Positions 7,772 to 14,598 of a stretch of DNA of 22,667 bases are shown piece by piece. Origin of the DNA: JAZDMK01 sp043800975 (GTDB lineage: Bacteria > Bacteroidota > Bacteroidia > Bacteroidales > JAHJDW01); assembly GCA_043800975.1 (NCBI GenBank), contig JAZDMK010000012.1, forward strand, positions 1 to 22,667, written 5' to 3'. How positions within the stretch are numbered: the first letter of the stretch is position 1; the number at the start of each line of letters is the position of its first letter. The translations under genes and the position numbers were made by a program. The notes under the pieces were generated by a model, which was not told the DNA's origin, did no database searches, and worked only from the letters and a program-made list of their open reading frames with translations.

Positions 7772-7783
7772 CCGCCGCGGCGG
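7772..7783. repeat. GC-rich palindrome CCGCCGCGGCGG
   Basis: A perfect 12-base palindrome in an AT-leaning intergenic region. It is related to the TCCGCCGTGGCGGA palindrome at 17483-17496, suggesting a dispersed short hairpin element. Confidence 0.6.
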
Positions 7784-7794
7784 AGTGTTTCTAT

Positions 7795-7831
7795 GGCAAA
7801 GAATTTTAGTGCTACTTGGTGCCTTCGTGGC
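7795..7831 (-). repeat. GCCACGAAGGCACCAAG repeat copy
   Basis: Reading the minus strand from 7831, GCCACGAAGGCACCAAG closely matches the left arm of the inverted repeat at 6419 (GCCACGAAGTCACCAAG, one difference over 17 bases). It continues in degraded form with CACTAAAATTCTTTGCC. Confidence 0.65.
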
Positions 7832-7956
7832 AGATAAACCCGAATAGCCCCGTCCACAGCCTGCATATGTCACATCGGTCATCAGACATCAGGCAGGACT
7901 TCTCTTACTGAATTAAAAAAAATTCATACTTTAGCTTTTTTTCTAAAGAACTGCAG

Positions 7957-9300
7957 ATGGAAACTACAACAACTACAGAAAAACTCAGGCACCCGAAAGG
8001 GCTGTATCTGATTTCCTTCGTTACTTTATGGGAGCGCTTCAGCTTTTACGGGCTCAGCGCATTTCTTATTTATTACATGACCAACGATCCGAATGCAATC
8101 AATCAGCTGGGTGGCCTTGGCATTAAAGAAGACATTGCAAGTATCATCATCTCAACATTCATGGGACTGTGTTATCTGCTTTCCCTTCCCGGTGGACGCA
8201 TCGCTGACCGTTATTTCGGAAAAAGAAAATCGATACTGATCGGTGGTTTTTTAATCACAGCAGGCCTTCTTTCTCTGGCATCCGACTTAGGTCCGTATAC
8301 ATTTTATGGCGGGCTGGCATTTATCTGTTTCGGAAATGGTTTCTTCAAACCTTCTGCATCTTCACTTGTCGGTGATTTGTATGAACAGGGTGATAAAAGA
8401 AAAGATGCTGCCTACACTATTTTCTACATGGTGTTCAATGGCGGTGCCTTTGCAGCACCTATCCTTTGCGGATATCTGAACAACTGGGGATATAAATTCG
8501 GTTTTCTGGCCATTGCAATAGGAATGATAGTCGGAATGATTGTTTATGTATTTGCTGCACAAAAATTTCTGGGTGATGCCGGAAAAACACCGATAGCTAA
8601 GCCTAAAAAAGATGAGGTTGTCGTTAAACAACCCCTCACGAAAGAAGAGAAGCAAAGGATATCGGTTATTTTTATTGTGATCCTTTTCGTTACATTTTTC
8701 TGGATGGGATTCAGCCAGACTGCAAGTTCACTCGCACTCTACACACGTGATTTTATCGACCGTTCCATTTTCAACTGGGAAGTTCCTGCCGAATGGTTCC
8801 AGTCTGTAAATCCGTTACTCATTTTATTTCTGGGCGCACCCTTTTCAGCATTGTGGATTTTCCTCGCGAAAAGAAAAAAAGACCCATCCATTCCCGTCAA
8901 GATGGGATTAGGAATGATCATTCTGGGCGCAGGATTTCTTTTCATGGTAGGAGCCGTTATTCAGCGCGGTGGTGACAACACTGATCCAACAGCTAAAGCC
9001 AGCCTGATCTTCCTGATTATGACTTATCTTTTCCATACGATTGGTGAGCTTTGTGTTTCTCCGATCGGTCTTTCGATGATTTCGAAACTGGCTCCGCAGC
9101 GTATGACAACATTCTTTATGGGAACCTGGTTCCTCAGCATCTTCCTTGCTTATTTCATAGGCGGATTTATGGTTTCGTTCATCAACAGCTTTGGTGCTTT
9201 TTCAATTTTCTCAGGCATTGCTATATTTGTAGCTGCACTCGGGGTTATTGTATTGCTGATCTCCAAAAGGCTCGTAACAATGATGCATGGTATAAAATAA
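7957..9300 (+). CDS. Atypical POT/PTR2-family (MFS) peptide transporter
   Basis: A 447-residue membrane protein with about 12 hydrophobic segments. POT signatures are present: WERFSFYG in helix 1, GGRIADRYFGKRKS after helix 2, FYMVFNGGAFAAPILCGY in helix 5, and GELCVSPIGLSMISKLAP in helix 10. Family members import di- and tripeptides with protons across the inner membrane. Three things are unusual. The first glutamate of the helix-1 ExxER motif is threonine (T23-L-W-E26-R27). The helix-7 FEQ-type glutamate is replaced (G251-F-S-Q, serine 253). The segment between helices 6 and 7 (about 205-233) is a short charged linker, not the two extra helices HA/HB usual in bacterial POTs. It sits 24 bases before an OPT transporter, suggesting a peptide-uptake operon. 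The family is firm; substrate and coupling ion are uncertain. Confidence 0.88.
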   Translation: METTTTTEKLRHPKGLYLISFVTLWERFSFYGLSAFLIYYMTNDPNAINQLGGLGIKEDIASIIISTFMGLCYLLSLPGGRIADRYFGKRKSILIGGFLITAGLLSLASDLGPYTFYGGLAFICFGNGFFKPSASSLVGDLYEQGDKRKDAAYTIFYMVFNGGAFAAPILCGYLNNWGYKFGFLAIAIGMIVGMIVYVFAAQKFLGDAGKTPIAKPKKDEVVVKQPLTKEEKQRISVIFIVILFVTFFWMGFSQTASSLALYTRDFIDRSIFNWEVPAEWFQSVNPLLILFLGAPFSALWIFLAKRKKDPSIPVKMGLGMIILGAGFLFMVGAVIQRGGDNTDPTAKASLIFLIMTYLFHTIGELCVSPIGLSMISKLAPQRMTTFFMGTWFLSIFLAYFIGGFMVSFINSFGAFSIFSGIAIFVAALGVIVLLISKRLVTMMHGIK

Positions 9301-9324
9301 TTGTAGAATCAAAATAATATTTTC

Positions 9325-11358
9325 ATGGAACACACACCCAACACTAACACAGATCTTCCCGAAAATGCGTATCGCGAACTGAAACCCGGTGAAGAGTATA
9401 AACCGGTAATGCCCGCCAGCCAATTCTTTCCTGAGGTAACACTCTGGTCCGTTCTGATGGGATTACTGATGGCCGTTATTTTTTCTGCAGCCGCAGCTTA
9501 CTCCGGTTTGAAAATCGGACAGGTGTTTGAAGCAGCTATTCCTATCGCCATCATTGCCGTTGGTGCATCAGCTGCCTTACGCAAAAAAAACGCACTCGGT
9601 CAGAATATCATCATTCAATCCATCGGTGCTTGCTCCGGAGTGATTGTAGCGGGTGCTGTATTCACGATTCCCGGATTATACATTTTACAAGCAAAATATC
9701 CTGAAATACAGGTTGACTTCTGGCAGATTTTCTTTTCATCGCTGCTCGGTGGTTTCCTCGGTATTTTGTTTTTGATTCCCTTCAGAAAATATTTTGTGAA
9801 AGACATGCATGGCAAACTTCCTTTCCCGGAGGCTACTGCTACCACTGAGATTCTGATGACCGGTGAAAAAGGCGGCAGTGCTGCAAAATTGCTTATCGTA
9901 AGCGGTTTGATTGGCGGTCTTTTCGATTTTTGCTTTTCTGTTTTTAAACTTTGGAGCGAAGAAATTACAACACGTATAATTCCTCTCGGTGCTGTGCTGG
10001 CTGATAAAGTAAAAATGGTTTTTAAATTTAATGTAAGCGCATTAATTTTCAGTTTCGGATATCTTGTCGGATTAAGATTTTCATTAATCATCACTGTTGG
10101 TTCATTGTTATCATGGCTGGTGTTTATACCACTGGTAAATGAAATTGGAAATATTTCTGCATCCATGTCAGGAGGCGTAAATCCTTTTGAAGCTATGTCG
10201 GCAGAACAAATTTTTAAACTATTTGTACGTCCTATCGGCATTGGTGCCATTGCCATGGCAGGTATCATCGGAATTATTAAATCATCCGGCGTAATCGGAA
10301 GTGCCTTCAAACTTGCCTTTGGAATTGGCGGAAAAAATCAGGCGGAAGTAAAAGTGGAACGTACCCAGAAAGATTTAAAAATGTCTTTCGTTATGTTGTT
10401 CCTTTTACTGACGACTATCGCTGTATTTTTATTTCTCATCTTTGGTGTGCAGATTACATTGGTTCAAGCGGTCGTTGCACTCATCACTGTTATAATTATT
10501 TCATTTCTATTCACAACTGTGGCAGCCAATGCGATTGCTATCGTAGGTACCAACCCTGTTTCCGGAATGACGCTTATGACGTTGATTCTCTCTTCCGTTG
10601 TTTTAGTTGCAGTCGGCTTAAAAGGATGGCAGGGAATGGTTAGCTCACTCATTATTGGCGGTATCGTTTGTACTGCACTCTCAATGGCCGGTGGATTCAT
10701 TACCGATTTAAAAGTGGGTTACTGGCTGGGAACGACTCCCATAAAACAGCAGACCTATAAATTTTTAGGAACACTTGTTTCCGCAGCCACCGTAGGTGCC
10801 GTCATATTTATTCTGAATGAAGCGTATGGTTTTGTACAAACACCTGAGCATCCGCAACCGATGACAGCGCCGCAGGCCAATGCGATGGCTGCTATCATCG
10901 AACCCCTGATGTCGGGCGGTGGTGTGAGCTGGGCTTTGTTGGGAATTGGAGCCGTTATTTCCATTCTCATGAACTGGCTGAAAATTTCTCCGCTTGCATT
11001 TGCACTGGGTATGTTTATTCCGCTGCCTCTGAACACCCCTCTTGTTGTTGGCGGTTTGCTTAACCATTGGTTTACAAAAAGCACAAAAAGTGAAAAAATA
11101 AATAATGCACGTATACAGCGCGGAACATTGATTGCTTCTGGCTTTATCGCAGGTGCAGCTTTGTTTGGTGTACTTGGTGCATTGCTTTTATTCTTTGATG
11201 TTGATCTGAATCTGCAGTTATTCCAGGTAATGGATCAGGATAAAAACTGGATCTGGGAAGAAGGCAACATTTGGCCTGAAGTACTGGCACTGCTTGCATT
11301 CTGCTGTTTGATCGGCTACTTTGTCTGGGATTCATTCAGAGCTAAAGCTGACGAATAA
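9325..11358 (+). CDS. OPT-family oligopeptide transporter
   Basis: A 677-residue, highly hydrophobic protein with roughly 15 or 16 membrane segments, the expected size for a bacterial OPT/YSL protein. The diagnostic N-terminal block is present: AAAYSGLKIGQVFEAAIPIAI, followed by LGQNIIIQSIGACSGVIVAG and LPFPEATATTEILMTGEKGG. The C-terminal half has PLAFALGMFIPLPLNTPLVVGGLLNHWF, another family block. Members import oligopeptides, or metal-peptide or siderophore complexes in YSL-like branches, by proton symport. A polar N-terminal tail (NAYRELKPGEEYKPVMP) precedes the first helix. Translation begins 24 bases after the POT gene, so both are likely cotranscribed and may cover short and longer peptides. 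A strong stem-loop follows at 11386-11426. Confidence 0.92.
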   Translation: MEHTPNTNTDLPENAYRELKPGEEYKPVMPASQFFPEVTLWSVLMGLLMAVIFSAAAAYSGLKIGQVFEAAIPIAIIAVGASAALRKKNALGQNIIIQSIGACSGVIVAGAVFTIPGLYILQAKYPEIQVDFWQIFFSSLLGGFLGILFLIPFRKYFVKDMHGKLPFPEATATTEILMTGEKGGSAAKLLIVSGLIGGLFDFCFSVFKLWSEEITTRIIPLGAVLADKVKMVFKFNVSALIFSFGYLVGLRFSLIITVGSLLSWLVFIPLVNEIGNISASMSGGVNPFEAMSAEQIFKLFVRPIGIGAIAMAGIIGIIKSSGVIGSAFKLAFGIGGKNQAEVKVERTQKDLKMSFVMLFLLLTTIAVFLFLIFGVQITLVQAVVALITVIIISFLFTTVAANAIAIVGTNPVSGMTLMTLILSSVVLVAVGLKGWQGMVSSLIIGGIVCTALSMAGGFITDLKVGYWLGTTPIKQQTYKFLGTLVSAATVGAVIFILNEAYGFVQTPEHPQPMTAPQANAMAAIIEPLMSGGGVSWALLGIGAVISILMNWLKISPLAFALGMFIPLPLNTPLVVGGLLNHWFTKSTKSEKINNARIQRGTLIASGFIAGAALFGVLGALLLFFDVDLNLQLFQVMDQDKNWIWEEGNIWPEVLALLAFCCLIGYFVWDSFRAKADE

Positions 11359-11385
11359 AAGAATATTCTGGAATTGTTTTTGCTA

Positions 11386-11426
11386 AAGAAATCGGCTTCT
11401 GTTCAAGAAACAGAAGTCGATTTCTT
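11386..11426 (+). terminator. Strong stem-loop after the OPT gene (possible terminator or processing site)
   Basis: Two 18-base arms (11386-11403 and 11409-11426) pair with one G·U-type position around a five-base loop. The plus strand continues with A's, not T's, so it is not a textbook intrinsic terminator. It may instead protect the 3' end or separate the transporter transcript from the thioredoxin-like gene 30 bases further on. Confidence 0.55.
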
Positions 11427-11455
11427 AAAAATAGTTGAATAAAATCTAAATACAC

Positions 11456-12031
11456 ATGAAAAAAATTCTCTTTACATCCCTTTTGTTTTTTGCTTTTCAA
11501 ATTGTTTTTTCACAGGAAACAAAAACCACAGAAGCTCCGAAAATAAAGTGGCACAGCATGAAAGAAGCCACTCAGCTTTGTTCCAAGAAACCAAAAAAAC
11601 TTTTCATCGATGTCTATACCGACTGGTGCGGCTGGTGTAAGGTACTTGATTCAAAAACTTTCACTGATCCCTGGATCATAAAATATGTAAATGCAAATTT
11701 TTATGCTGTGAAGTTTAATGCTGAAGGTTCCGATACGCTTGGATTTGATGGAAAATCCTACGCCAATCCTTATCCCGGCGTTAAGCGTTCGATGCATACC
11801 CTCACTTTTGTTTTACTGAAAGGTCAACAGCAAATTGGTTATCCTTCTATGTCCTTTGTAGATGAAAAGATGAAGGTGATCAAAAGCTTTGCAGGATTTC
11901 AGAAGCCTTATCAACTGGAGCCCATTTTGAAATACATTGCAACGAATGCTTACCAGAAAATGGAGTATGATGCTTATCTGCAAAATTTCAAAGGAGAACT
12001 GCAGGATGAATCGGTTCCGCAGAACAAATAA
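11456..12031 (+). CDS. Secreted thioredoxin-fold protein (WCGWC active site)
   Basis: A 191-residue protein with a signal peptide (MKKILF, hydrophobic core, cleavage probably after FSQ near residue 20). The thioredoxin fold begins with KKLFIDVYTDWCGWCKVLD, giving a redox CGWC pair at C58 and C61. A cis-proline candidate lies in GYPSMSFVD (P130). The insert between them is longer than in classic thioredoxin, as in the thioredoxin_7/DUF255-like proteins common in Bacteroidota. It should act in the periplasm in disulfide exchange or in protecting exposed cysteines. The substrate is unknown, and no DsbD or cytochrome-maturation gene is nearby. Its nearest neighbour is the OPT gene 97 bases upstream, separated by a stem-loop, so its expression may be independent. 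Confidence 0.88.
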   Translation: MKKILFTSLLFFAFQIVFSQETKTTEAPKIKWHSMKEATQLCSKKPKKLFIDVYTDWCGWCKVLDSKTFTDPWIIKYVNANFYAVKFNAEGSDTLGFDGKSYANPYPGVKRSMHTLTFVLLKGQQQIGYPSMSFVDEKMKVIKSFAGFQKPYQLEPILKYIATNAYQKMEYDAYLQNFKGELQDESVPQNK

Positions 12032-12103
12032 GGTTTATCATTCTTAAAAAAACTAATTATTTCTATTCACTACTTTGAGATAAGAATACAGAATCTCTTT
12101 GGG

Positions 12104-12133
12104 TTTTGTATGAACTATAATTGCGTATTTTTG
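12104..12133 (+). promoter_or_regulatory. Promoter of the pterin operon
   Basis: TATTTTTG at 12126-12133 matches TAnnTTTG exactly. A TTTTG −33 element at 12104-12108 lies 17 bases upstream. The ATG of the PTPS gene follows at 12146, leaving a very short leader. Confidence 0.65.
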
Positions 12134-12145
12134 TAAAAAACACCT

Positions 12146-12559
12146 ATGATCTTTATTACCCGTCGCGAACATTTCAATGCAGCCCACCGCCTGTTTAACA
12201 AGGATTGGTCGGAAGAGGAAAATCTGCGCGTATTTGGAAAATGCTCCAATCCTAACTGGCACGGACATAACTATGAATTGTTTGTTACAGTGAAAGGAAA
12301 TGCGGATCTATCCACCGGTTTTGTGATGAACCTGACTTTGCTTAGTCTGATCATTAAAGAAGCAATTCTGGATCAGGCGGATCATAAAAATCTTAATATT
12401 GAAGTGCCTTTCATGAAGGATATTTTACCCACAACAGAAAATCTGTCGGTTGCGATATGGAACACATTGAAGCCACGGGTAGAAAAGCATGGAGCCAAGT
12501 TACACTGCGTAAAAATTAAAGAAACAGAAAATAATTTTGTTGAATATTTCGGAGGATAA
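12146..12559 (+). CDS. 6-pyruvoyl-tetrahydropterin synthase / QueD family, animal-PTPS-like
   Basis: A 137-residue cytoplasmic enzyme. Family members convert 7,8-dihydroneopterin triphosphate to 6-pyruvoyl-tetrahydropterin (PTPS, tetrahydrobiopterin route) or to 6-carboxy-tetrahydropterin (QueD, queuosine route). Zinc-ligand histidines are seen at H14 (FNAAHRL), H39 and H41 (NWHGHNYE). The catalytic residues are C33 in KCSNPNWHGHNY, the D79-H80 pair in DHKNL, and E126 in KETENN. The motifs CSNPNxHGHNY, MNL, DHKNL, TTENLSVAIWNTL and ETENN follow the vertebrate PTPS sequence closely, more than I would expect for E. coli QueD. It is the first gene of a two-gene operon with folE three bases downstream, so substrate supply is coupled. 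No queC or queE is visible. The family is firm; PTPS rather than QueD is my reading. Confidence 0.9.
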   Translation: MIFITRREHFNAAHRLFNKDWSEEENLRVFGKCSNPNWHGHNYELFVTVKGNADLSTGFVMNLTLLSLIIKEAILDQADHKNLNIEVPFMKDILPTTENLSVAIWNTLKPRVEKHGAKLHCVKIKETENNFVEYFGG

Positions 12560-12562
12560 TGT

Positions 12563-13201
12563 ATGAATGATATTAATAAAGAAATGGCGAGAGAAAACAA
12601 AATGGACGACTACGAAAAGATTGAAGTTTACAATCCGGATACGATTGAAAAACTGAAAAAGAATTATGAAGAAATACTCGGACTGATTGGCGAAGATCCT
12701 AACAGAGAAGGTCTATTGAAAACACCCGAACGCGTAGCCAAGGCGATGCAATACCTGACGCATGGATACGATCTGAATCCCGAAGAAATTCTGAAATCTG
12801 CTATGTTCAAAGAAGATTACAAGCAGATGGTGATTGTGAAGGATATTGAAATTTATTCTATGTGCGAACACCACATGTTGCCTTTCATTGGAAAAGCACA
12901 CGTGGCTTATATTCCCAACGGTTATATAGTAGGTCTTAGCAAAATTCCGCGCGTGGTGGATGCGTATGCAAGGCGTTTGCAGGTGCAGGAAAGACTGACA
13001 ACACAGATTAAAGATTGCATTCAGGATACATTGAAACCACTGGGCGTAGCTGTTGTTATTGAAGCTCACCATTTGTGCATGATGATGCGCGGTATTCAGA
13101 AGCAAAATTCTGTAACAACAACTTCAGATTTTACAGGTGCGTTTTTAACAGAAAAAACACGGCAGGAATTCCTGCATTTGATCAGCAGTACGCTGCATTA
13201 A
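12563..13201 (+). CDS. folE: GTP cyclohydrolase I
   Basis: A 212-residue enzyme that opens and rearranges GTP to 7,8-dihydroneopterin triphosphate, the entry step to folate, biopterin and queuosine. Landmarks are EDPNREGLLKTPERVAKAM, SMCEHHMLPFIGKAHVAYIP with zinc ligands C101 and H104, KIPRVVDAYARRLQVQERLT, AHHLCMMMRG with the third ligand C172, and the C-terminal TTTSDFTGAF. The ATG at 12563 follows the PTPS stop by three bases; an internal ATG at 12584 or 12602 would also leave the catalytic core whole. The partner upstream consumes its product. After the stop comes a long gene-free repeat region with no clear terminator. Confidence 0.97.
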   Translation: MNDINKEMARENKMDDYEKIEVYNPDTIEKLKKNYEEILGLIGEDPNREGLLKTPERVAKAMQYLTHGYDLNPEEILKSAMFKEDYKQMVIVKDIEIYSMCEHHMLPFIGKAHVAYIPNGYIVGLSKIPRVVDAYARRLQVQERLTTQIKDCIQDTLKPLGVAVVIEAHHLCMMMRGIQKQNSVTTTSDFTGAFLTEKTRQEFLHLISSTLH

Positions 13202-13292
13202 AAAGACCGAAGACCGAAGACGGATGACCGAAGTGGTCTATGCCTGCAGGAGCTATTCTTTTCGATTTTTGGCTCGCATATCGATTAGCCAA

Positions 13293-13326
13293 GTCCCACT
13301 AGGGACGGGCTATTGGTAAAAAACCA
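13293..13326 (+). repeat. GTCCC-ACTA-GGGAC hairpin with TATTGGTA tail
   Basis: GTCCC and GGGAC arms around a four-base loop are followed by GGGCTATTGGTAAAAAACC. This resembles a dispersed Bacteroidota intergenic element (GTCCCxxxxGGGAC ... ATTGGTA) that I know only from general experience. Confidence 0.5.
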
Positions 13327-13342
13327 TAAAAAATAAAAATAC

Positions 13343-13546
13343 GAGTGCCGTAGGTACGACCTCTTGACAGATGCTTAATGCCCGTGTCGGATTCAAGGGA
13401 CCGAAGACCCCTGCCTGACTGCCAGCGGCAGCACGGCAGACAGGGAAGACAGAAGACCGAAAATGCAGTGCCATAGGCACGGAATGTTTGTAGCACCGAG
13501 AAGGAAAAAGAATAAAAGAGTGCCAGCGGCACGACATGTAATTGAG
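13343..13546 (+). repeat. Three copies of a (G/C)AGTGCC…GGcACG hairpin unit
   Basis: Units start at 13343, 13466 and 13518. Each has a GTGCC/GGCAC-type stem with a three- or four-base centre (GTA, ATA, AGC), then a related tail (GACCTCTTGAC, GGAATGTTTGTAG, GACATGTAATTGAG). In the first copy the stem is imperfect (GTGCC/GGTAC). The stems vary while keeping pairing, as expected of a structured repeat. Confidence 0.65.
13409..13445. repeat. Nested GC-rich inverted repeat
   Basis: Outer arms CCCTGCCTG and CAGACAGGG surround an inner perfect hairpin CTGCC-AGC-GGCAG (13419-13431). It is flanked by GACCGAAGAC on the left and GAAGACAGAAGACCGA on the right, so one repeat looks nested in another. Confidence 0.55.
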
Positions 13547-13594
13547 ACGGGAGCGGGATGAAATACATGTTCTCGCATATTTACCCAGAAAAAA

Positions 13595-13624
13595 CTTTGC
13601 GGTCTTTGCGACTTAGCGCGAAAC
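13595..13624 (-). repeat. CTTTGCG-type repeat copy
   Basis: CTTTGCGGTCTTTGCGACTT followed by AGCGCGAAAC is, on the other strand, a C-rich variant of the GCCACGAAG...ACACAAAG family seen at 6419-6490 and 7795-7831. Confidence 0.5.
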
Positions 13625-13746
13625 AAAAAAAACGATGAACCGTTAACCTTTACACGTTAAACGGTATCTGACAACACCCGAGCGGAGCGAGAGCACGAAT
13701 GCACCTTTGATAATAATGAATAGAGCATGAGTAAATATCTTTTTAT

Positions 13747-13754
13747 TATCTTTG
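13747..13754 (+). promoter_or_regulatory. −7 promoter element for the Bax-inhibitor-like gene
   Basis: TATCTTTG is an exact TAnnTTTG match, 26 bases before the ATG at 13781. No TTG is seen at the expected −33 distance. Confidence 0.5.
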
Positions 13755-13780
13755 CCACGTAATTTAAAATTGAATTCACC

Positions 13781-14530
13781 ATGAATTATTACGACAACGA
13801 CGACAACAATAACAACAACTATGGCAGTCAGGTGGCGCAGCCTGTTAATACAGGTGATATCACACTTGCCAAAACTTTTATGTCCGGTGTTTTTACCTGG
13901 ATGTTTGTTGCACTTGGGATAACCGGTTTTATGGCTTATGTCCTTAGCACAAATGTGCAATTCCTGCAAATGATGTTTAACGGAAATGGGTTGAGCCCCA
14001 TTGGCTGGGTCATTATGTTTGCCCCGCTGGGTCTGGCTCTCCTGATGTCATTTGGTTTTGCAAAACTATCACCCATGGCAATGACGATCATCTTTGTCAT
14101 TTATGCCGGGCTGATGGGAATGAGTCTGAGCTTTATTTTTCTTGTTTACACGGCCAATTCCATTTTCCTGACATTTGCAGTAACCGCTGGCACATTTGGT
14201 GTCATGGCCATTGCAGGATGGGTAACCAAAATGGATCTGACTAAATTCGGAAGCATCTTAATGATGGCTTTGGTTGGTGTTATCATCGCTATGGTTGTTA
14301 ATTATTTCGCAAAAAGCGAACAACTGAGTTATATCATCAGCATTGCCGGTGTGCTTATCTTCACTGGTCTTACTGCTTATGATGTTCAGAAACTGAAACG
14401 TATCGGATCAGGCCAGGCCCCAGGTGCAGACGATACCCGCAAACTAACAATCATGGGTGCTTTGACATTGTACCTCGATTTTATTAATCTTTTTCTTTTC
14501 CTGTTGCGTATTTTAGGTAGCCGCAGGTAA
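13781..14530 (+). CDS. Bax inhibitor-1 / YccA family integral membrane protein
   Basis: A 249-residue protein. It opens with an unusual cytoplasmic tail of alternating Asp/Asn/Tyr (MNYYDNDDNNNNNYGSQ), encoded by near-repeated GAC and AAC codons. Seven hydrophobic helices follow from about residue 28. Family features are KTFMSGVFTWMFVALGITG at the first helix, a TLxxYLDFINLFLFLLRILG C-terminal block, and GLTAYDVQKLKRI with the conserved aspartate in the penultimate region. Bacterial members (YccA, YbhL, BsYetJ) are inner-membrane proteins; YetJ is a pH-gated calcium leak and YccA modulates FtsH. The exact role here is not known. The gene is single, with its own −7 element and an intrinsic terminator directly after it. 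Confidence 0.9.
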   Translation: MNYYDNDDNNNNNYGSQVAQPVNTGDITLAKTFMSGVFTWMFVALGITGFMAYVLSTNVQFLQMMFNGNGLSPIGWVIMFAPLGLALLMSFGFAKLSPMAMTIIFVIYAGLMGMSLSFIFLVYTANSIFLTFAVTAGTFGVMAIAGWVTKMDLTKFGSILMMALVGVIIAMVVNYFAKSEQLSYIISIAGVLIFTGLTAYDVQKLKRIGSGQAPGADDTRKLTIMGALTLYLDFINLFLFLLRILGSRR

Positions 14531-14550
14531 GTACTGAAAACAGTATTATG

Positions 14551-14578
14551 CAGGAAGGTTCGCCTTCCTGTTTTTTTT
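14551..14578 (+). terminator. Intrinsic terminator after the Bax-inhibitor-like gene
   Basis: A perfect eight-base stem CAGGAAGG/CCTTCCTG with a TTCG tetraloop is followed by eight T. A second small stem, TACTG-AAAA-CAGTA, lies just upstream at 14532-14545. Confidence 0.92.
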
Positions 14579-14598
14579 AAATATTAAAATTATAACGC

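Larger units (their letters stand above)
7483..7956. other. Gene-free stretch of 474 bases with dispersed repeat fragments
   Basis: No convincing coding region or structural RNA is visible. It contains a GAAGACAGAAG-type purine repeat near 7498. GATGACCGAT at 7586-7595 has its exact inverse ATCGGTCATC at 7874-7883, about 280 bases apart, and CGGATGACCGA also appears at 13221-13231. A GC palindrome lies at 7772-7783 and a GCCACGAAG-family copy at 7795-7831. Near its end, TACTTTAG at 7927-7934 is a one-mismatch −7 candidate for the transporter gene starting at 7957. Confidence 0.7.
13202..13780. other. Gene-free stretch of 579 bases packed with short hairpin repeats
   Basis: No open frame here has family features, and the apparent minus-strand frames track the repeats. 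From left to right: an AGACCGAAGACCGAAGAC purine repeat with CGGATGACCGA (13204-13231); a GTCCCACTAGGGAC stem (13293-13306) followed by TATTGGTA; three related units GAGTGCCGTAGGTACGAC (13343), CAGTGCCATAGGCACGGA (13466) and GAGTGCCAGCGGCACGAC (13518); a CTGCC-AGC-GGCAG hairpin at 13419-13431 inside larger imperfect arms (13409-13445) bracketed by GACCGAAGAC; and a CTTTGCGGTCTTTGCGACTT copy (13595-13624). The promoter of the next gene is at its end. Confidence 0.75.

Noticed and set aside
9615..10310. A 231-residue open frame on the minus strand inside the OPT gene
   Set aside because: It lies wholly antisense to a gene with strong family motifs, has a shadow-like composition rich in Pro, Ile and Ser, and shows no domain of its own.
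12077..12097. A GAGAT...ATCTC stem as a terminator after the thioredoxin-like gene
   Set aside because: Five base pairs with an eleven-base loop is too weak, and it is close to the pterin operon promoter.
13343..13546. A possible CRISPR array
   Set aside because: The three units are diverged, unevenly spaced (123 and 52 bases apart) and lack equal-length spacers or any cas gene.
13299..13969. Several minus-strand open frames in and after the repeat-rich gap
   Set aside because: They run through the hairpin repeats and into the Bax-inhibitor-like gene, contain no recognisable domain, and change frame between repeats.
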